64,000 nt of DNA, from positions 1-64,000 of the forward strand of contig NZ_UFQC01000031.1 of NCBI RefSeq assembly GCF_900496975.1. The letters are read 5' to 3'. A model generated the notes under the pieces. It worked only from the letters and a program-made list of their open reading frames with translations, had not been told where the DNA came from and did no database searches. This stretch comes from Achromobacter veterisilvae. Its GTDB lineage: Bacteria; Pseudomonadota; Gammaproteobacteria; Burkholderiales; Burkholderiaceae_B. A program made the position numbers and the translations under genes. The stretch's first letter is position 1. Each line of letters opens with the position of its first letter. Positions 18,217 to 27,953 of this stretch are shown in pieces.

Positions 18217-19626
18217 ATGAATCGTGGCCTCCACGAACTGGCGAGTAGCATCAAGCGCAAAGTTGCTGCCCTGTTTGCGCCCGCAGAACCCAAGCCCCAG
18301 CGCTCGGGACTTTTCCGCCGCACTCTTCTCGTCACCGCACTCGGTCTGTTCGCAGGCGCCGCCGCTCTCGGCATGGTGCAGCAACCCGACCGCAGCGAAC
18401 TCCCCCCTTCGCGCATCATCCGCAGCGTCCTGCCGCTGAGCGCCGAGCAAGTCGAAGTCAGCGCCCCCAGCGCCGCCCCCTATATCAGCGAGACCCGCAT
18501 CCGGCCCGGTGACACGCTCTCCGCCGTGCTGCAGCGCCTGGAACTCGACGCGCCCAATCTGCAAACCTTCCTGACCCACGACGCCAGCGCCCGCAGCATC
18601 TACAAGCTGTACCCGGGCCGCTCCGTGCAGGCCGCGACCGACGAGGAAGGCAAGCTGATCTGGCTGCGCTACATCCATACCCCCGGCAACGAGACCGATG
18701 GCCAGGTGGTGACGCGCATGCTGCACGTCGCGCCGTCGGGCGACAGCTACAAGGCCGAGGAAGTCGCCGAAAACACCGAGCGCCAGACCCGCGTCGCCGT
18801 GGGCACGATCCGCTCGTCGCTGTTCGGCGCCACCGACGCCGCCGGCATCCCGGATTCGGTCACCATGCAGATGGCCGACATCCTCAGCGCCAAGATCGAC
18901 TTCCTGCGCGACCTGCGCCAGGGCGACCAGTTCCGCGTGGTCTACGAAGTGCGTTCGCACGACGGGCGCTACGCCGGCGCGGGCCGCGTGCTGGCGCTGG
19001 AATTCATCAACGGCGGCAAGACCTACAACGCCGTCTGGTTCAGCCCCGACGAAAAGAGCGGTTCGTACTACGACTTCGACGGCACCAGCCTGCGCGGCGC
19101 GTTCCTGCGCACCGCCCTGAAGTTCAGCCGCATCAGCTCCACGTTCGGGATGCGCATGCACCCCATCCACAAGACCTGGACGGGGCACAAGGGCGTGGAC
19201 TACGCCGCGCCCTCCGGCACGCCGATCCACTCCACCGCCGACGGCACGGTCGAATTCTCCGGCTGGCAGAATGGCTACGGCAACGTGGTCATCGTGAAGC
19301 ACCACGGCAAGTACTCGACGCTGTACGCCCACCAGAGCCGCATCGCCGAAGGCGTCACCAAGGGCGCGAAGATCTCGCAAGGCCAGTTGCTGGGCTACGT
19401 GGGCTCCACCGGCTGGGCGACCGGCCCGCACCTGCACTATGAATTCCGCGTGGACAACCAGCCGATCGACCCGCTGTCGGTGGACCTGCCGGTCGCGCGC
19501 AGCCTGGAGCCCGCCGAAGTGCGCGCCTTCAACCAGGCCGTGGCGCCCTACAAGCAGCAGATCCAGCTACTGACCCAGTTCCAGCAGACCCTGCCCGACG
19601 CGCTGACGAACGTGGCCAGCCGCTAG
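18217..19626 (+). CDS. M23-family murein endopeptidase (MepM-like)
   Basis: A 469-residue envelope peptidase predicted to cut peptidoglycan cross-links. One N-terminal membrane segment (about 36-55, [17 protein letters not shown]) anchors it to the inner membrane. A LysM-like/OapA segment follows ([18 protein letters not shown], about 93-112). The LytM/M23 domain (about 300-420) has both metal motifs, GHKGVDYA (HxxxD) and HLHYEF (HxH), so it should be catalytically active. The arrangement matches E. coli MepM. It lies upstream of anmK, a cell-wall recycling kinase, which is a consistent functional neighbourhood. Confidence 0.93.
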   Translation: MNRGLHELASSIKRKVAALFAPAEPKPQRSGLFRRTLLVTALGLFAGAAALGMVQQPDRSELPPSRIIRSVLPLSAEQVEVSAPSAAPYISETRIRPGDTLSAVLQRLELDAPNLQTFLTHDASARSIYKLYPGRSVQAATDEEGKLIWLRYIHTPGNETDGQVVTRMLHVAPSGDSYKAEEVAENTERQTRVAVGTIRSSLFGATDAAGIPDSVTMQMADILSAKIDFLRDLRQGDQFRVVYEVRSHDGRYAGAGRVLALEFINGGKTYNAVWFSPDEKSGSYYDFDGTSLRGAFLRTALKFSRISSTFGMRMHPIHKTWTGHKGVDYAAPSGTPIHSTADGTVEFSGWQNGYGNVVIVKHHGKYSTLYAHQSRIAEGVTKGAKISQGQLLGYVGSTGWATGPHLHYEFRVDNQPIDPLSVDLPVARSLEPAEVRAFNQAVAPYKQQIQLLTQFQQTLPDALTNVASR

Positions 19627-19655
19627 GCGGACCACCCGGCAGAACGTCCCCGAAG

Positions 19656-19696
19656 GCGGCCCCGCAAGATCCACTGCGCGGCCGCTTTTTCTTTTT
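19656..19696 (+). terminator. Probable terminator between the M23 peptidase and anmK
   Basis: GCGGCC (19656-19661) pairs with GGCCGC (19680-19685) across an 18-base loop, followed by TTTTTCTTTTTT. The long loop weakens the call. It ends only about 15 bp before the anmK start, so termination may be partial. Confidence 0.5.
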
Positions 19697-19709
19697 TCGA
19701 GAGGCGCCC

Positions 19710-20843
19710 GTGACTTCCGCCCTGCCCGTGCAAAGCCAGGATTCCAAGCTCTACATCGGCTTGATGTCGGGCACCAGCGTAGACGGCGTGGACGGCGTGC
19801 TGGCGCGGCTGGGCGGCGGCCAGCCGCCGCGGGTGCTCGCCAGCGCCAGCCTCCCCATGCCCGCGGACCTGCGCCAGGAACTGCTGGCGCTGAACCTGTC
19901 CGGCGAGGACGAACTGGCCCGCGGCGCGCTGGCCGCCAATGCGCTGGCCCGCCTGTACGCGCAGGCCGTGGCCGCGCTGCTGCGCGACGCCGGCGTGGCG
20001 GCGCGGGACGTGGCCGCCATCGGCGCGCACGGCCAGACGGTCAGGCACCGTCCCGACAGCGGCTACACCCTGCAGCTCAATGCGCCCGCCCTGCTGGCGG
20101 AATTGTCGAACATCGACGTGGTGGCCGACTTCCGCAGCCGGGACGTGGCCGCGGGCGGCCAGGGCGCCCCCCTGGTGCCGCCCTTTCACGCGGCCGTCTT
20201 CGGCGCGCCCCAGGGCCGCGCGGTGCTCAACCTGGGCGGCATCGCGAATGTGACGCTGCTGGAGCCGGGCCAATCCCCGCGGGGCTTCGACACCGGCCCC
20301 GCCAACGTCTTCCTGGACGGCTGGTGCCAGCGCCACCTGGGAACGCCCTTCGACGCCGACGGCCGCTGGGCCGCCAGCGGACAGGTGCTGGCGCCGCTGC
20401 TGGAACAATTGATCGCCGGCGAGCCGTGGTTCGCCCTGCCGCCGCCCAAATCCACCGGCCGCGACCTCTTCAACATGCAGTGGCTGGATTCCCGGCTGGC
20501 CGCGTACGACGGGCCCACGCCGGCTCCGCAGGACGTGCAGGCCACGCTGCAGCGCCTGACGGCCCGGACCGTGGCCAACGCCATCGACGCGGCCGCGGCC
20601 GGCACGCGGGAAGTGTTCGTATGCGGCGGCGGCGCGCGCAATCCCGGCCTGATGCGCGAGCTGGCGTACTGCCTGCAGCGCCCCGTGCGCGCCACCGACG
20701 CGCTGGGCGTGCCGGCGCAGGAAGTCGAGGCCCTGGCCTTCGCCTGGCTGGCGCAGGCATTCATGGAGCGCCGGCCGGCGGGGCTGCCCGCCGTTACCGG
20801 CGCGCGCGGGCCCCGCATCCTGGGCGCGCTCTATCCCGCCTAG
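19710..20843 (+). CDS. anmK: Anhydro-N-acetylmuramic acid kinase
   Basis: A 377-residue ATP-dependent kinase that opens and phosphorylates 1,6-anhydro-MurNAc to MurNAc-6-phosphate in peptidoglycan recycling. The GTG at 19710 follows GAGAGG by 5 nt. Family hallmarks are [18 protein letters not shown] at the N-terminus, [43 protein letters not shown] and a C-terminal [14 protein letters not shown]. Length is typical (about 370). Its neighbour upstream is a murein endopeptidase. Confidence 0.96.
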   Translation: MTSALPVQSQDSKLYIGLMSGTSVDGVDGVLARLGGGQPPRVLASASLPMPADLRQELLALNLSGEDELARGALAANALARLYAQAVAALLRDAGVAARDVAAIGAHGQTVRHRPDSGYTLQLNAPALLAELSNIDVVADFRSRDVAAGGQGAPLVPPFHAAVFGAPQGRAVLNLGGIANVTLLEPGQSPRGFDTGPANVFLDGWCQRHLGTPFDADGRWAASGQVLAPLLEQLIAGEPWFALPPPKSTGRDLFNMQWLDSRLAAYDGPTPAPQDVQATLQRLTARTVANAIDAAAAGTREVFVCGGGARNPGLMRELAYCLQRPVRATDALGVPAQEVEALAFAWLAQAFMERRPAGLPAVTGARGPRILGALYPA

Positions 20844-20866
20844 GGTCTTTTATCCGCGCCCAATGC

Positions 20867-20895
20867 AAAAAGCCCTTGGGCACGTGCCGAAGGGC
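20867..20895 (-). terminator. Rho-independent terminator after erpA
   Basis: A near-perfect hairpin (GCCCTT and GGCAC arms closed by their complements, 20872-20895) is followed by five T on the minus strand (20867-20871), 25 bp past the erpA stop and facing anmK. Confidence 0.8.
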
Positions 20896-20919
20896 CCTTC
20901 TGACTGCCCGGCCGGCGGC

Positions 20920-21291
20920 TTACACCGAGAACGAGGAGCCGCAGCCGCAGGTGGTGCTGGCGTTCGGATTGCGGATGACGAACTGCGCGCCTTCCAGGTC
21001 TTCCTTGTAGTCGATTTCCGCGCCGACCAGGTACTGGAAGCTCATCGGATCGACGAGCAGTTGCACGCCGGCCTTGTCCAGCACGGTGTCGTCTTCGTTC
21101 ACGACTTCGTCGAAGGTGAAGCCGTACTGGAAGCCCGAACAGCCGCCGCCCTGCACGAAGACGCGCAGCTTGAGTTCAGGATTGCCTTCTTCGGCCAACA
21201 GATCCTTCACCTTGGCCGCGGCCGAGTCGGTAAAGACCAGGGGGGCAGGCGGGGCGGCCTGCAGGTCGACGGTTTCGGTCACTGCATTCAT
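20920..21291 (-). CDS. erpA: Iron-sulfur cluster insertion protein ErpA
   Basis: A 123-residue A-type carrier that passes iron-sulfur clusters to apoproteins, notably in isoprenoid synthesis. The three cluster-binding cysteines are present: one in [11 protein letters not shown] and two in the C-terminal CGCGSSFSV. The acidic segment [11 protein letters not shown] is typical. It sits downstream of the DUF6776 gene and argC on the minus strand. Confidence 0.95.
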   Translation of the reverse strand: MNAVTETVDLQAAPPAPLVFTDSAAAKVKDLLAEEGNPELKLRVFVQGGGCSGFQYGFTFDEVVNEDDTVLDKAGVQLLVDPMSFQYLVGAEIDYKEDLEGAQFVIRNPNASTTCGCGSSFSV

Positions 21292-21377
21292 GGTTCACTC
21301 CTGGCCGGTTCGGCCATATTTCGATGAGCGGCCTCGCCGCTCGTATGGTGTCACTATAGCGCAGGGTTTGCGCAGAC

Positions 21378-22169
21378 TCAAAGTTCCAGCTTGACACTGC
21401 GGGAAGCACGGACCGTTTCTCCCTCCAGGACGCTGACGGTCACGCTTTCGGGGACAAATCCCTCGGGCACGGCCAGCATCCCCTGGCTGCGCTGGTACTG
21501 GTCGAACTGCAGGGCCAGCGACGCCGCCGCGGTGTTCTCGCCGGTGACGGCCACCGGGCCGGATTCGGCCTTGACCTGCATGGGGGCCAGATCCACCGTC
21601 ACCGTTTCGCCCTTCAAGGTCCCCGTGGCCTGGAACCGCAGGGCGCCCGCGAACGGCGAACCGCCGTTGCGGCCGCTGCGCATCAGCAGGACCTTGTAGC
21701 GCAGGCCGGCTCCGCTGCGGTCGATCTCCACGCCGCGGATGTCCACCGACCCCTCGGGCCCGGGGGGCAGCAGTTGTTCATAGAACGCCAGTTGGTCGCG
21801 CACCCTGCCGATCTCGGCCTGGGCGGCGCGCAACTGGGTTTCCAGTTCCTGGCGCGCCGAACGCTCGATGACGAGTTCGCCGTCGGCGGTATCGAGCTGC
21901 CCCTGCGTATAGCGCAGTTGAGTGGCCTGCTGGCGCGCGGCCTCTTCCTGGGCCTCGGCCTGCCGGACGCTGATGACGACCGCGTCCTGCGGCCGGTAAA
22001 GCTGGCGGGCATAGAAATAGCCCGCGGAGCCGCCCAGCAGCACCCCGGCCAGCAGGCCCGCGGCCACGCGCGCCAGCCCGCCGGCAAGGCGAGGCTGGAG
22101 CGTTGGGAGAGGGTCGGCTGGCATGGAGGGACGGCGGCCCGCGGCCGGCGGCCGCAAGCCCGGATACAT
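21378..22169 (-). CDS. DUF6776-type membrane-anchored coiled-coil protein
   Basis: A 263-residue conserved hypothetical protein. The start at 22169 shares one base with the argC stop (TGATG), supporting translational coupling; a second in-frame ATG at 22124 has no ribosome site. One membrane helix lies near 31-53 (AAGLLAGVLLGGSAGYFYA), followed by a coiled coil near 66-130 rich in Gln, Glu, Ala and Arg, and a C-terminal beta-rich domain (about 140-263). The gene is kept between argC and erpA in related genomes, but its role is unknown. Topology suggests a short cytoplasmic N-terminus and a periplasmic body. Confidence 0.8.
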   Translation of the reverse strand: MYPGLRPPAAGRRPSMPADPLPTLQPRLAGGLARVAAGLLAGVLLGGSAGYFYARQLYRPQDAVVISVRQAEAQEEAARQQATQLRYTQGQLDTADGELVIERSARQELETQLRAAQAEIGRVRDQLAFYEQLLPPGPEGSVDIRGVEIDRSGAGLRYKVLLMRSGRNGGSPFAGALRFQATGTLKGETVTVDLAPMQVKAESGPVAVTGENTAAASLALQFDQYQRSQGMLAVPEGFVPESVTVSVLEGETVRASRSVKLEL

Positions 22170-23233
22170 CAGGGCAGGATGGCGACCTGGTCCAGGCCCG
22201 TGGATTCGGGGATGCCGAACATCAGGTTCATGTTCTGGACGGCCTGGCCGGCGGCGCCCTTGACCAGGTTGTCCTGCACCACCATCACGATCAGTTGGTC
22301 GCCATTGCCGGGGCGGCTGAGCGCGATGCGCAGATTGTTCGAAGCGCGCACCGAACGCGTTTCGGGCAGGCTGCCGGCGGGCATCACGTCCACGAACGGC
22401 TCATCCGCGTAGCGCTGTTCGAACAGCGCCTGGAAGTCGGTGTCGCGGGCTTCGGGCAGGATGCGCGCGTAGATCGTGGAGAACATGCCGCGGATCATCG
22501 GCACCAGGTGGGGCACGAAGGTCAGGCCCACCGTGCCGCCCGCGATCTTCTCGAGCTGGGCGACGATTTCGGGATGGTGGCGGTGGCCCGCGACGCCATA
22601 CGCCTTGAAATTGTCGGACGCTTCGGAGAACAGCGAACCCACTTCCGCCTTGCGGCCCGCGCCCGACACGCCCGACTTGCAGTCGGCGATCAGGGTCTGG
22701 GCGTCGACCAGCTTCTTGCCGCCTTCGAGCAGCGGGGCCAGCCCCAGCAGCACGGTGGTCGGGTAGCAGCCGGGATTGCCGATGACGCGCGCCTTGGAGA
22801 TGGCTTCGCGGTTCAGCTCCACCAGGCCGTACTGCGATTCGGCCAGGATGTCCGGGCAGGTGTGGGGAATCTTGTACCAGCGTTCAAACGTCGGGATGTC
22901 CTGCAGGCGGAAATCCGCGGCCAGGTCGATGACGCGGGTGCCCGCGGCGATCAGTTCCTGCGCCTGGGCCATGGCCACGCCGTGGGGCGTCGCGAAGAAC
23001 ACCACGTCGCAATCGGTCAGCGTGGCCTTTTCCGGCGCGGAGAAGGCGAGCTTCACGCGGCCGCGCAGGTTCGGGTACATGTCGGCCACCGGCAGCCCGT
23101 CTTCCTTGCGGGACGTGATGGCGGTCAACTCCACGTTGGGATGCTGCGACAGCAAGCGCAGCAGCTCGACGCCGGTATAACCGGTGCCGCCGACGATACC
23201 AACCTTGATGCGGGTGTTCGATGCTTGGGCCAT
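22169..23233 (-). CDS. argC: N-acetyl-gamma-glutamyl-phosphate reductase
   Basis: A 354-residue NADPH-dependent enzyme of arginine synthesis that reduces N-acetylglutamyl phosphate to the semialdehyde. The start [16 protein letters not shown] at 23233 places the Rossmann motif GGTGYTG at residues 15-21. The catalytic cysteine lies in GNPGCYPTT, and the [11 protein letters not shown] and GHRHHPEI segments follow. It belongs to the larger ArgC type. It lies downstream of rpsI-rplM on the minus strand, behind their terminator. Confidence 0.96.
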   Translation of the reverse strand: MAQASNTRIKVGIVGGTGYTGVELLRLLSQHPNVELTAITSRKEDGLPVADMYPNLRGRVKLAFSAPEKATLTDCDVVFFATPHGVAMAQAQELIAAGTRVIDLAADFRLQDIPTFERWYKIPHTCPDILAESQYGLVELNREAISKARVIGNPGCYPTTVLLGLAPLLEGGKKLVDAQTLIADCKSGVSGAGRKAEVGSLFSEASDNFKAYGVAGHRHHPEIVAQLEKIAGGTVGLTFVPHLVPMIRGMFSTIYARILPEARDTDFQALFEQRYADEPFVDVMPAGSLPETRSVRASNNLRIALSRPGNGDQLIVMVVQDNLVKGAAGQAVQNMNLMFGIPESTGLDQVAILP

Positions 23234-23376
23234 GATGTGTGCTCTTCGTAGAACGAGGATCGATTGTATCGCTCGGGAAATCGGGTGTTGCGGCAGAGCG
23301 CCCGAAATGGCACCGCAACCCTTCTTTCCGACCGGAGGGAATACGCGGAGTTCCGCGCGGAAAATAGGCGTGCACG

Positions 23377-23406
23377 AAAAAAAAGCCCGCCGAAGCGGGC
23401 TTTTTT
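23377..23406 (-). terminator. Rho-independent terminator after rpsI
   Basis: A GCCCGC/GCGGGC stem with a short loop carries eight A on the left and six T on the right (23377-23406), 8 bp past the rpsI stop. It can work in both directions, but on the minus strand it ends the rplM-rpsI operon. Confidence 0.9.
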
Positions 23407-23414
23407 GCAAGACA

Positions 23415-23807
23415 TTAACGCTTGCTGAACTGCTTGCGCCGACGTGCCTTGCGGAAGCCGACCTTCTTGCGTTCGACTTCGCGGGCATCGCGGGTCACGA
23501 AGCCGGCTTGCGACAGCGCGGGCTTCAGGGTCGCGTCGTAGTCGATCAGGGCACGCGTGATGCCGTGACGGACTGCGCCGGCCTGGCCGGTTTCGCCGCC
23601 GCCGTGCACGTTGACCTTGATGTCGAACGATTCCAGGTGGCCGGTCAGTTCCAGCGGCTGGCGCACGATCATGCGGCCGGTTTCGCGGGCGAAGAACTCG
23701 TCGACGGGCTTGCCGTTGACGACGATCTTACCCGTGCCCTTCTTGATGAAAACGCGAGCCACCGAGGTTTTGCGACGGCCGGTTCCGTAATTCCAGTTAC
23801 CGATCAT
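23415..23807 (-). CDS. rpsI: 30S ribosomal protein S9
   Basis: A 130-residue ribosomal protein: [13 protein letters not shown] at the N-terminus, [19 protein letters not shown] in the middle and the conserved basic tail ending QFSKR that reaches the P-site tRNA. It follows rplM by 9 bp, the universal L13-S9 pair. Confidence 0.98.
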   Translation of the reverse strand: MIGNWNYGTGRRKTSVARVFIKKGTGKIVVNGKPVDEFFARETGRMIVRQPLELTGHLESFDIKVNVHGGGETGQAGAVRHGITRALIDYDATLKPALSQAGFVTRDAREVERKKVGFRKARRRKQFSKR

Positions 23808-23816
23808 GGCGTTTCC

Positions 23817-24245
23817 TTAGATATCCAGCGTCTTGGGCTGCTGGGCGGTGTGCGGGTGCTCGGCACCGGCGTACACCTTCAGTTTCTTGATCATGGCGTA
23901 GCCCAGAGGACCCTTGGGCAGCATGCCCTTGACAGCCTTCTGGATGGCACGGCCGGGGAAACGCTCTTGGAGCTTCTCGAAGTTCGTTTCACGGATACCG
24001 CCCGGGTACGTCGTGTGGCGGAAGTACTTCTTGTCCTTCGCCTTGCTACCCGTAACGACGATATCGGCAGCGTTGATGATGACGATGTAGTCACCGGTAT
24101 CAACGTGCGGCGTGAATTCAGGTTTGTGCTTGCCACGCAGACGACGTGCGACTTCGCTGGCCACACGACCGAGGACTTTGCCCTTGGCGTCGATCACAAA
24201 CCAGTCACGTTGGACTTCATGCGGCTTGGCCACAAAGGTCTTCAT
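23817..24245 (-). CDS. rplM: 50S ribosomal protein L13
   Basis: A 142-residue ribosomal protein with the family segments [31 protein letters not shown] and the [18 protein letters not shown] stretch. AGGAA lies 6 nt before the ATG. It is the first gene of rplM-rpsI. Its leader holds a 9-bp hairpin at 24271-24291 that could serve feedback control. Confidence 0.98.
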   Translation of the reverse strand: MKTFVAKPHEVQRDWFVIDAKGKVLGRVASEVARRLRGKHKPEFTPHVDTGDYIVIINAADIVVTGSKAKDKKYFRHTTYPGGIRETNFEKLQERFPGRAIQKAVKGMLPKGPLGYAMIKKLKVYAGAEHPHTAQQPKTLDI

Positions 24246-24270
24246 GATGGTTCCTAAGAATAAAAATTCC

Positions 24271-24291
24271 CTGGCTGGACCATCCAGCCAG
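24271..24291 (-). promoter_or_regulatory. Hairpin in the rplM leader
   Basis: CTGGCTGGA (24271-24279) pairs perfectly with TCCAGCCAG (24283-24291) around a 3-base loop. It lies 26-46 nt upstream of the L13 start within the presumed leader, with no T-run directly after it. L13 operons are autoregulated in other bacteria, so this is a candidate site. Confidence 0.45.
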
Positions 24292-24535
24292 TGCTTTTCC
24301 CCGAACTGGGCCGAAATCCCGGAAAAACCTTGCGGCTTCCGGCAAACCCCGGCTGATATCGGCGTCCCGCCTAAGCGTTATTACCCGCCCGTGCAATAGC
24401 CAAAATGAGGGAAAGCCGATGATTCTACCACAGTTGCTCAAAAAGTGGGCAACCCCGTGGTGGCAGAGAACTGGCCGGCAGCGCGCGAGGCGTCCGCCGG
24501 CCGATTCGATGCGGGGGACGCATCCCCGCGCCCTG

Positions 24536-25242
<707 letters not shown>

Positions 25243-25246
<4 letters not shown>

Positions 25247-26031
25247 TTGGCGGCCTCCGCTTGTTCGGTGTCTTCGTCGTCCTCGCGGCCCAGATAGGCT
25301 TCGATGACCTGTTCGTTGTTGCGGATCTCTTCGGGTCCGCCGCAAGCGATGATCTTGCCGAAGTTCAGCACCGCGATGCGCTCGCACAGGCCCATGACGA
25401 AGCGCATGTCGTGCTCGATCATGAGGATGGTGTAGCCGCGGTCGCGGATGGCCAGGATCTCGCGCATCAGTTCGGCGCGTTCGCCGGTGTTCATGCCGGC
25501 CACGGGCTCGTCCAGCAGCAGCAGCTTGGGCTCGGTGGCCAGCGCGCGCGCCAGCTCCAGGCGGCGCTGTTCGCCGTAGGACAGGTTGTCGGCCAGGTCG
25601 TTGGCCTTGTGGTCCAGGCGCATCCAGGTGAGCAGTTCGTGCGCGCGCTCGCGGGCGCGCTTTTCGTGCTCGCGGTAGCCCGGCAGGCCCAGCAGCAGGC
25701 TGGGGAAGCCGTAGTTCATGTGGCGATAGGCGCCCACCACCACGTTCTCCAGCAGCGTCATCTCTTTGAAGAGACGGATGTTCTGGAACGTGCGGGCGAT
25801 GCCCATGCGCGTGATGCGGTGCGGCCGCTTGCCCAGGACGCTCTGGCCGTTGAACGCGATGGTGCCGCCGCTGGGCGGCAGCAGGCCGGTGATCAGGTTG
25901 AACACCGTGGTCTTGCCGGCGCCGTTGGGGCCGATCAGGCCGAAGATGGCGCCTTCGGGCACGGACAGGCTGACGTCATGCAGCACGTGCAGGCCGCCGA
26001 AGCTCTTGGAGACGGAAGAAAGCTCAAGCAT
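25243..26031 (-). CDS. livG: Branched-chain amino-acid ABC transporter ATPase LivG
   Basis: A 262-residue ABC ATPase. The start at 26031 has GGGAGG 8 nt upstream and overlaps the livM end by 8 nt; the longer open frame is the livM tail in another frame. Walker A is GPNGAGKTT, the signature is LSYGEQRRLE and Walker B is LLLLDEPVAGMN, typical of LivG. The acidic tail REDDEDTEQAE is an extension beyond the usual family end. Confidence 0.94.
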
Positions 26032-26899
26032 GGCGCTTGCCTCCCTGGCGTCCTTGGCGCATCCAGCGCTTGAAGCGCGCCGGATCCCAGATGCCTTGCG
26101 GCAGGAACAACACAATCACCACCAGAATCACTCCATTCGCGACCAGGCGCAGATCGGCAAAACCGCGCAGCAATTCGGGCAGCACGGTAATGATGAAGCT
26201 GCCCAGCACGGGGCCGGCCAGGCCGCCGATGCCGCCCAGGATGGCCATGGTCAGGATTTCCACGCCACGGTCGAAACCGTATTCATTGGGGCCGATGAAG
26301 AAGGTCAGGTGCGCGTTCAGGGCGCCGGCCAGGCCGGCGATCATCGCGCCGGCCACGAAGGCCAGCATTTTGTTGGCGCGCACGTCGATGCCCATCAGGC
26401 CGGCCGCGGTTTCGTCGCCGCGGATGGCGTCGAACGAGCGTCCGATCTTGGAAGCGCGCACGCGCCACAGCACGAACAGCACGATGACGACCGCCAGCAC
26501 CACGTGCCACCACTGCGTCAACTGCGGGATGCCGTTGAGGCCCAGCGCGCCGCCGGTGAGGGACTCGGTGTTCAGGATGGTCACGCGGACCACTTCGCCG
26601 AAGCCCAGCGTGGCCATCGCGAGGTAGACCCCGGACAGCCGCAAGGTCGGCAAGCCGATCAGCGCGGCCACCAGCGCGGGCGCCGCCATGCCGCCGGCCA
26701 GCGCGACCGAGAACGGGGCGTCATAGTTCATGGTGAGCAGCGCGGCGGTGTACGCCCCGATGCCCATGAAGGCGGCATTGGCCATGGCCAGCATGCCGCA
26801 AGCCAGGGTCAGCCAGATGGAGAGGGCCAGCAAGGCGTTGGTGCCCAGCGTGAGCACCAGGTTGCCGTAGATGGCCCAGAAGTTTTCGAATCCGCTCAT
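26024..26899 (-). CDS. livM: Branched-chain amino-acid ABC transporter permease LivM
   Basis: A 291-residue inner-membrane permease with about eight to nine hydrophobic helices. The coupling segment SFDAIRGDETAAGLMGIDV, which contacts the ATPases, and NAHLTFFIGP plus GGIGGLAGPVLGS are family signatures. It follows livH by 3 bp and overlaps livG. Confidence 0.93.
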   Translation of the reverse strand: MSGFENFWAIYGNLVLTLGTNALLALSIWLTLACGMLAMANAAFMGIGAYTAALLTMNYDAPFSVALAGGMAAPALVAALIGLPTLRLSGVYLAMATLGFGEVVRVTILNTESLTGGALGLNGIPQLTQWWHVVLAVVIVLFVLWRVRASKIGRSFDAIRGDETAAGLMGIDVRANKMLAFVAGAMIAGLAGALNAHLTFFIGPNEYGFDRGVEILTMAILGGIGGLAGPVLGSFIITVLPELLRGFADLRLVANGVILVVIVLFLPQGIWDPARFKRWMRQGRQGGKRHA

Positions 26900-26902
26900 T
26901 CT

Positions 26903-27784
26903 TTAAGCCTTGCGTTGAACCACTTTGCCGAACAGACCTTGCGGGCGCACCAGCAGGATCAGGAACAGCAGGCCGAAAGCCACCGCATCGCGCATGGTGG
27001 AGCCGATGTAGGCCACCGACAGCACCTCGGCGAAGCCCAGGAACAGGCCGCCCAGCATGGCGCCGCGGATGTCGCCCATGCCGCCCAGGATGATGACCGC
27101 GATGCCCTTGTGCAGCATGGGCTGGCCCATCAGGGGGAACAATGCGTTCGAGTACAGGCCGATCAGCACGCCGGCCACGCCGCCCAGGGCGGCCGCGGCG
27201 AACGAGGTGGTGACGAACAGCTTTTCGACGTTGATGCCCAGCAGCCAGGCGGCCTTGGGCGATTCGGCGATGGCGCGCAGGGCGCGGCCGAATTGCGTGC
27301 GGCGCATGACGTACATCAGCACGGCCATCAGCGCGAAAGACAGGAAGATGATGCCCAGTTCGATGACGGTCAGGTGCAGGCCGGCGATCTCGATGACTTC
27401 CTCGGGCACGGTGCCGTGCGGGAAGCGCAGATTGCTGGCGCCGAAGATGCCCTGCGCGCCGTTGTTCAGGATGATGCCCACGCCGATGGTGGCGATCATG
27501 GGGATCAGGTGGGGCGCATTGCGCTTGCGCAGCGGCTTGAGCACCAGGTAGTCGATGATGACCCCGGTAAAGCCGGCAACGAAGAACGCCGCCATCAGCC
27601 CGGCCCACAGGGGCAGGCTGAAATGCTGCACGACGAACAGTGCCGCGTAGGCGCCAACCATGAAGACGGCGCCGTGCGCCAGGTTGATCACCCCGAGCAC
27701 GCCGAAGATCAGCGTGAAGCCCAGCGCGAACAGTGCATACACACAGCCCAGCGACAAGGCGTTGACGAATTGTTGTTCGAACAT
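26903..27784 (-). CDS. livH: Branched-chain amino-acid ABC transporter permease LivH
   Basis: A 293-residue permease. The start at 27784 (MFEQQFVNALSLGCVYAL) matches the family and has GGAAAG upstream; the longer frame is not supported. Hallmarks are GVLGVINLAHGAVFMVGAY, the coupling segment RALRAIAESPKAAWLLGINV and GGMGDIRGAMLGG. It lies 169 bp behind livK, with a strong intrinsic terminator between them. Confidence 0.93.
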   Translation of the reverse strand: MFEQQFVNALSLGCVYALFALGFTLIFGVLGVINLAHGAVFMVGAYAALFVVQHFSLPLWAGLMAAFFVAGFTGVIIDYLVLKPLRKRNAPHLIPMIATIGVGIILNNGAQGIFGASNLRFPHGTVPEEVIEIAGLHLTVIELGIIFLSFALMAVLMYVMRRTQFGRALRAIAESPKAAWLLGINVEKLFVTTSFAAAALGGVAGVLIGLYSNALFPLMGQPMLHKGIAVIILGGMGDIRGAMLGGLFLGFAEVLSVAYIGSTMRDAVAFGLLFLILLVRPQGLFGKVVQRKA

Positions 27785-27840
27785 GATGGGACTTTCCAAA
27801 GCTGTGAGGGCCCCATGCAGCGCCCACTGCATGGCCTTGA

Positions 27841-27865
27841 GCCTCCTTGCGGGGAGGCGCTTTTT
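27841..27865 (-). promoter_or_regulatory. Second, smaller hairpin in the livK-livH spacer
   Basis: GCCTCC (27841-27846) pairs with GGAGGC (27853-27858). The overlapping segment 27855-27865 is an exact complement of 27887-27897, which includes the U-tract of the upstream terminator, so the two structures can exclude each other. Confidence 0.4.
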
Positions 27866-27885
27866 CTATGGTGGCGGCCCTGCGA

Positions 27886-27926
27886 TAAAAAGCGCCTTGC
27901 GGACGGCGCCGCCGTCCGCAAGGCGC
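27886..27926 (-). terminator. Strong intrinsic terminator between livK and livH
   Basis: A perfect 16-bp stem (27892-27907 with 27911-27926) and 3-base loop are followed by five T on the minus strand (27887-27891), 28 bp past the livK stop. Partial termination here would give far more binding protein than membrane components, as is common in periplasmic ABC operons. Confidence 0.9.
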
Positions 27927-27953
27927 ATCCCCCCGCGCGGGGATGCGTAGCGC

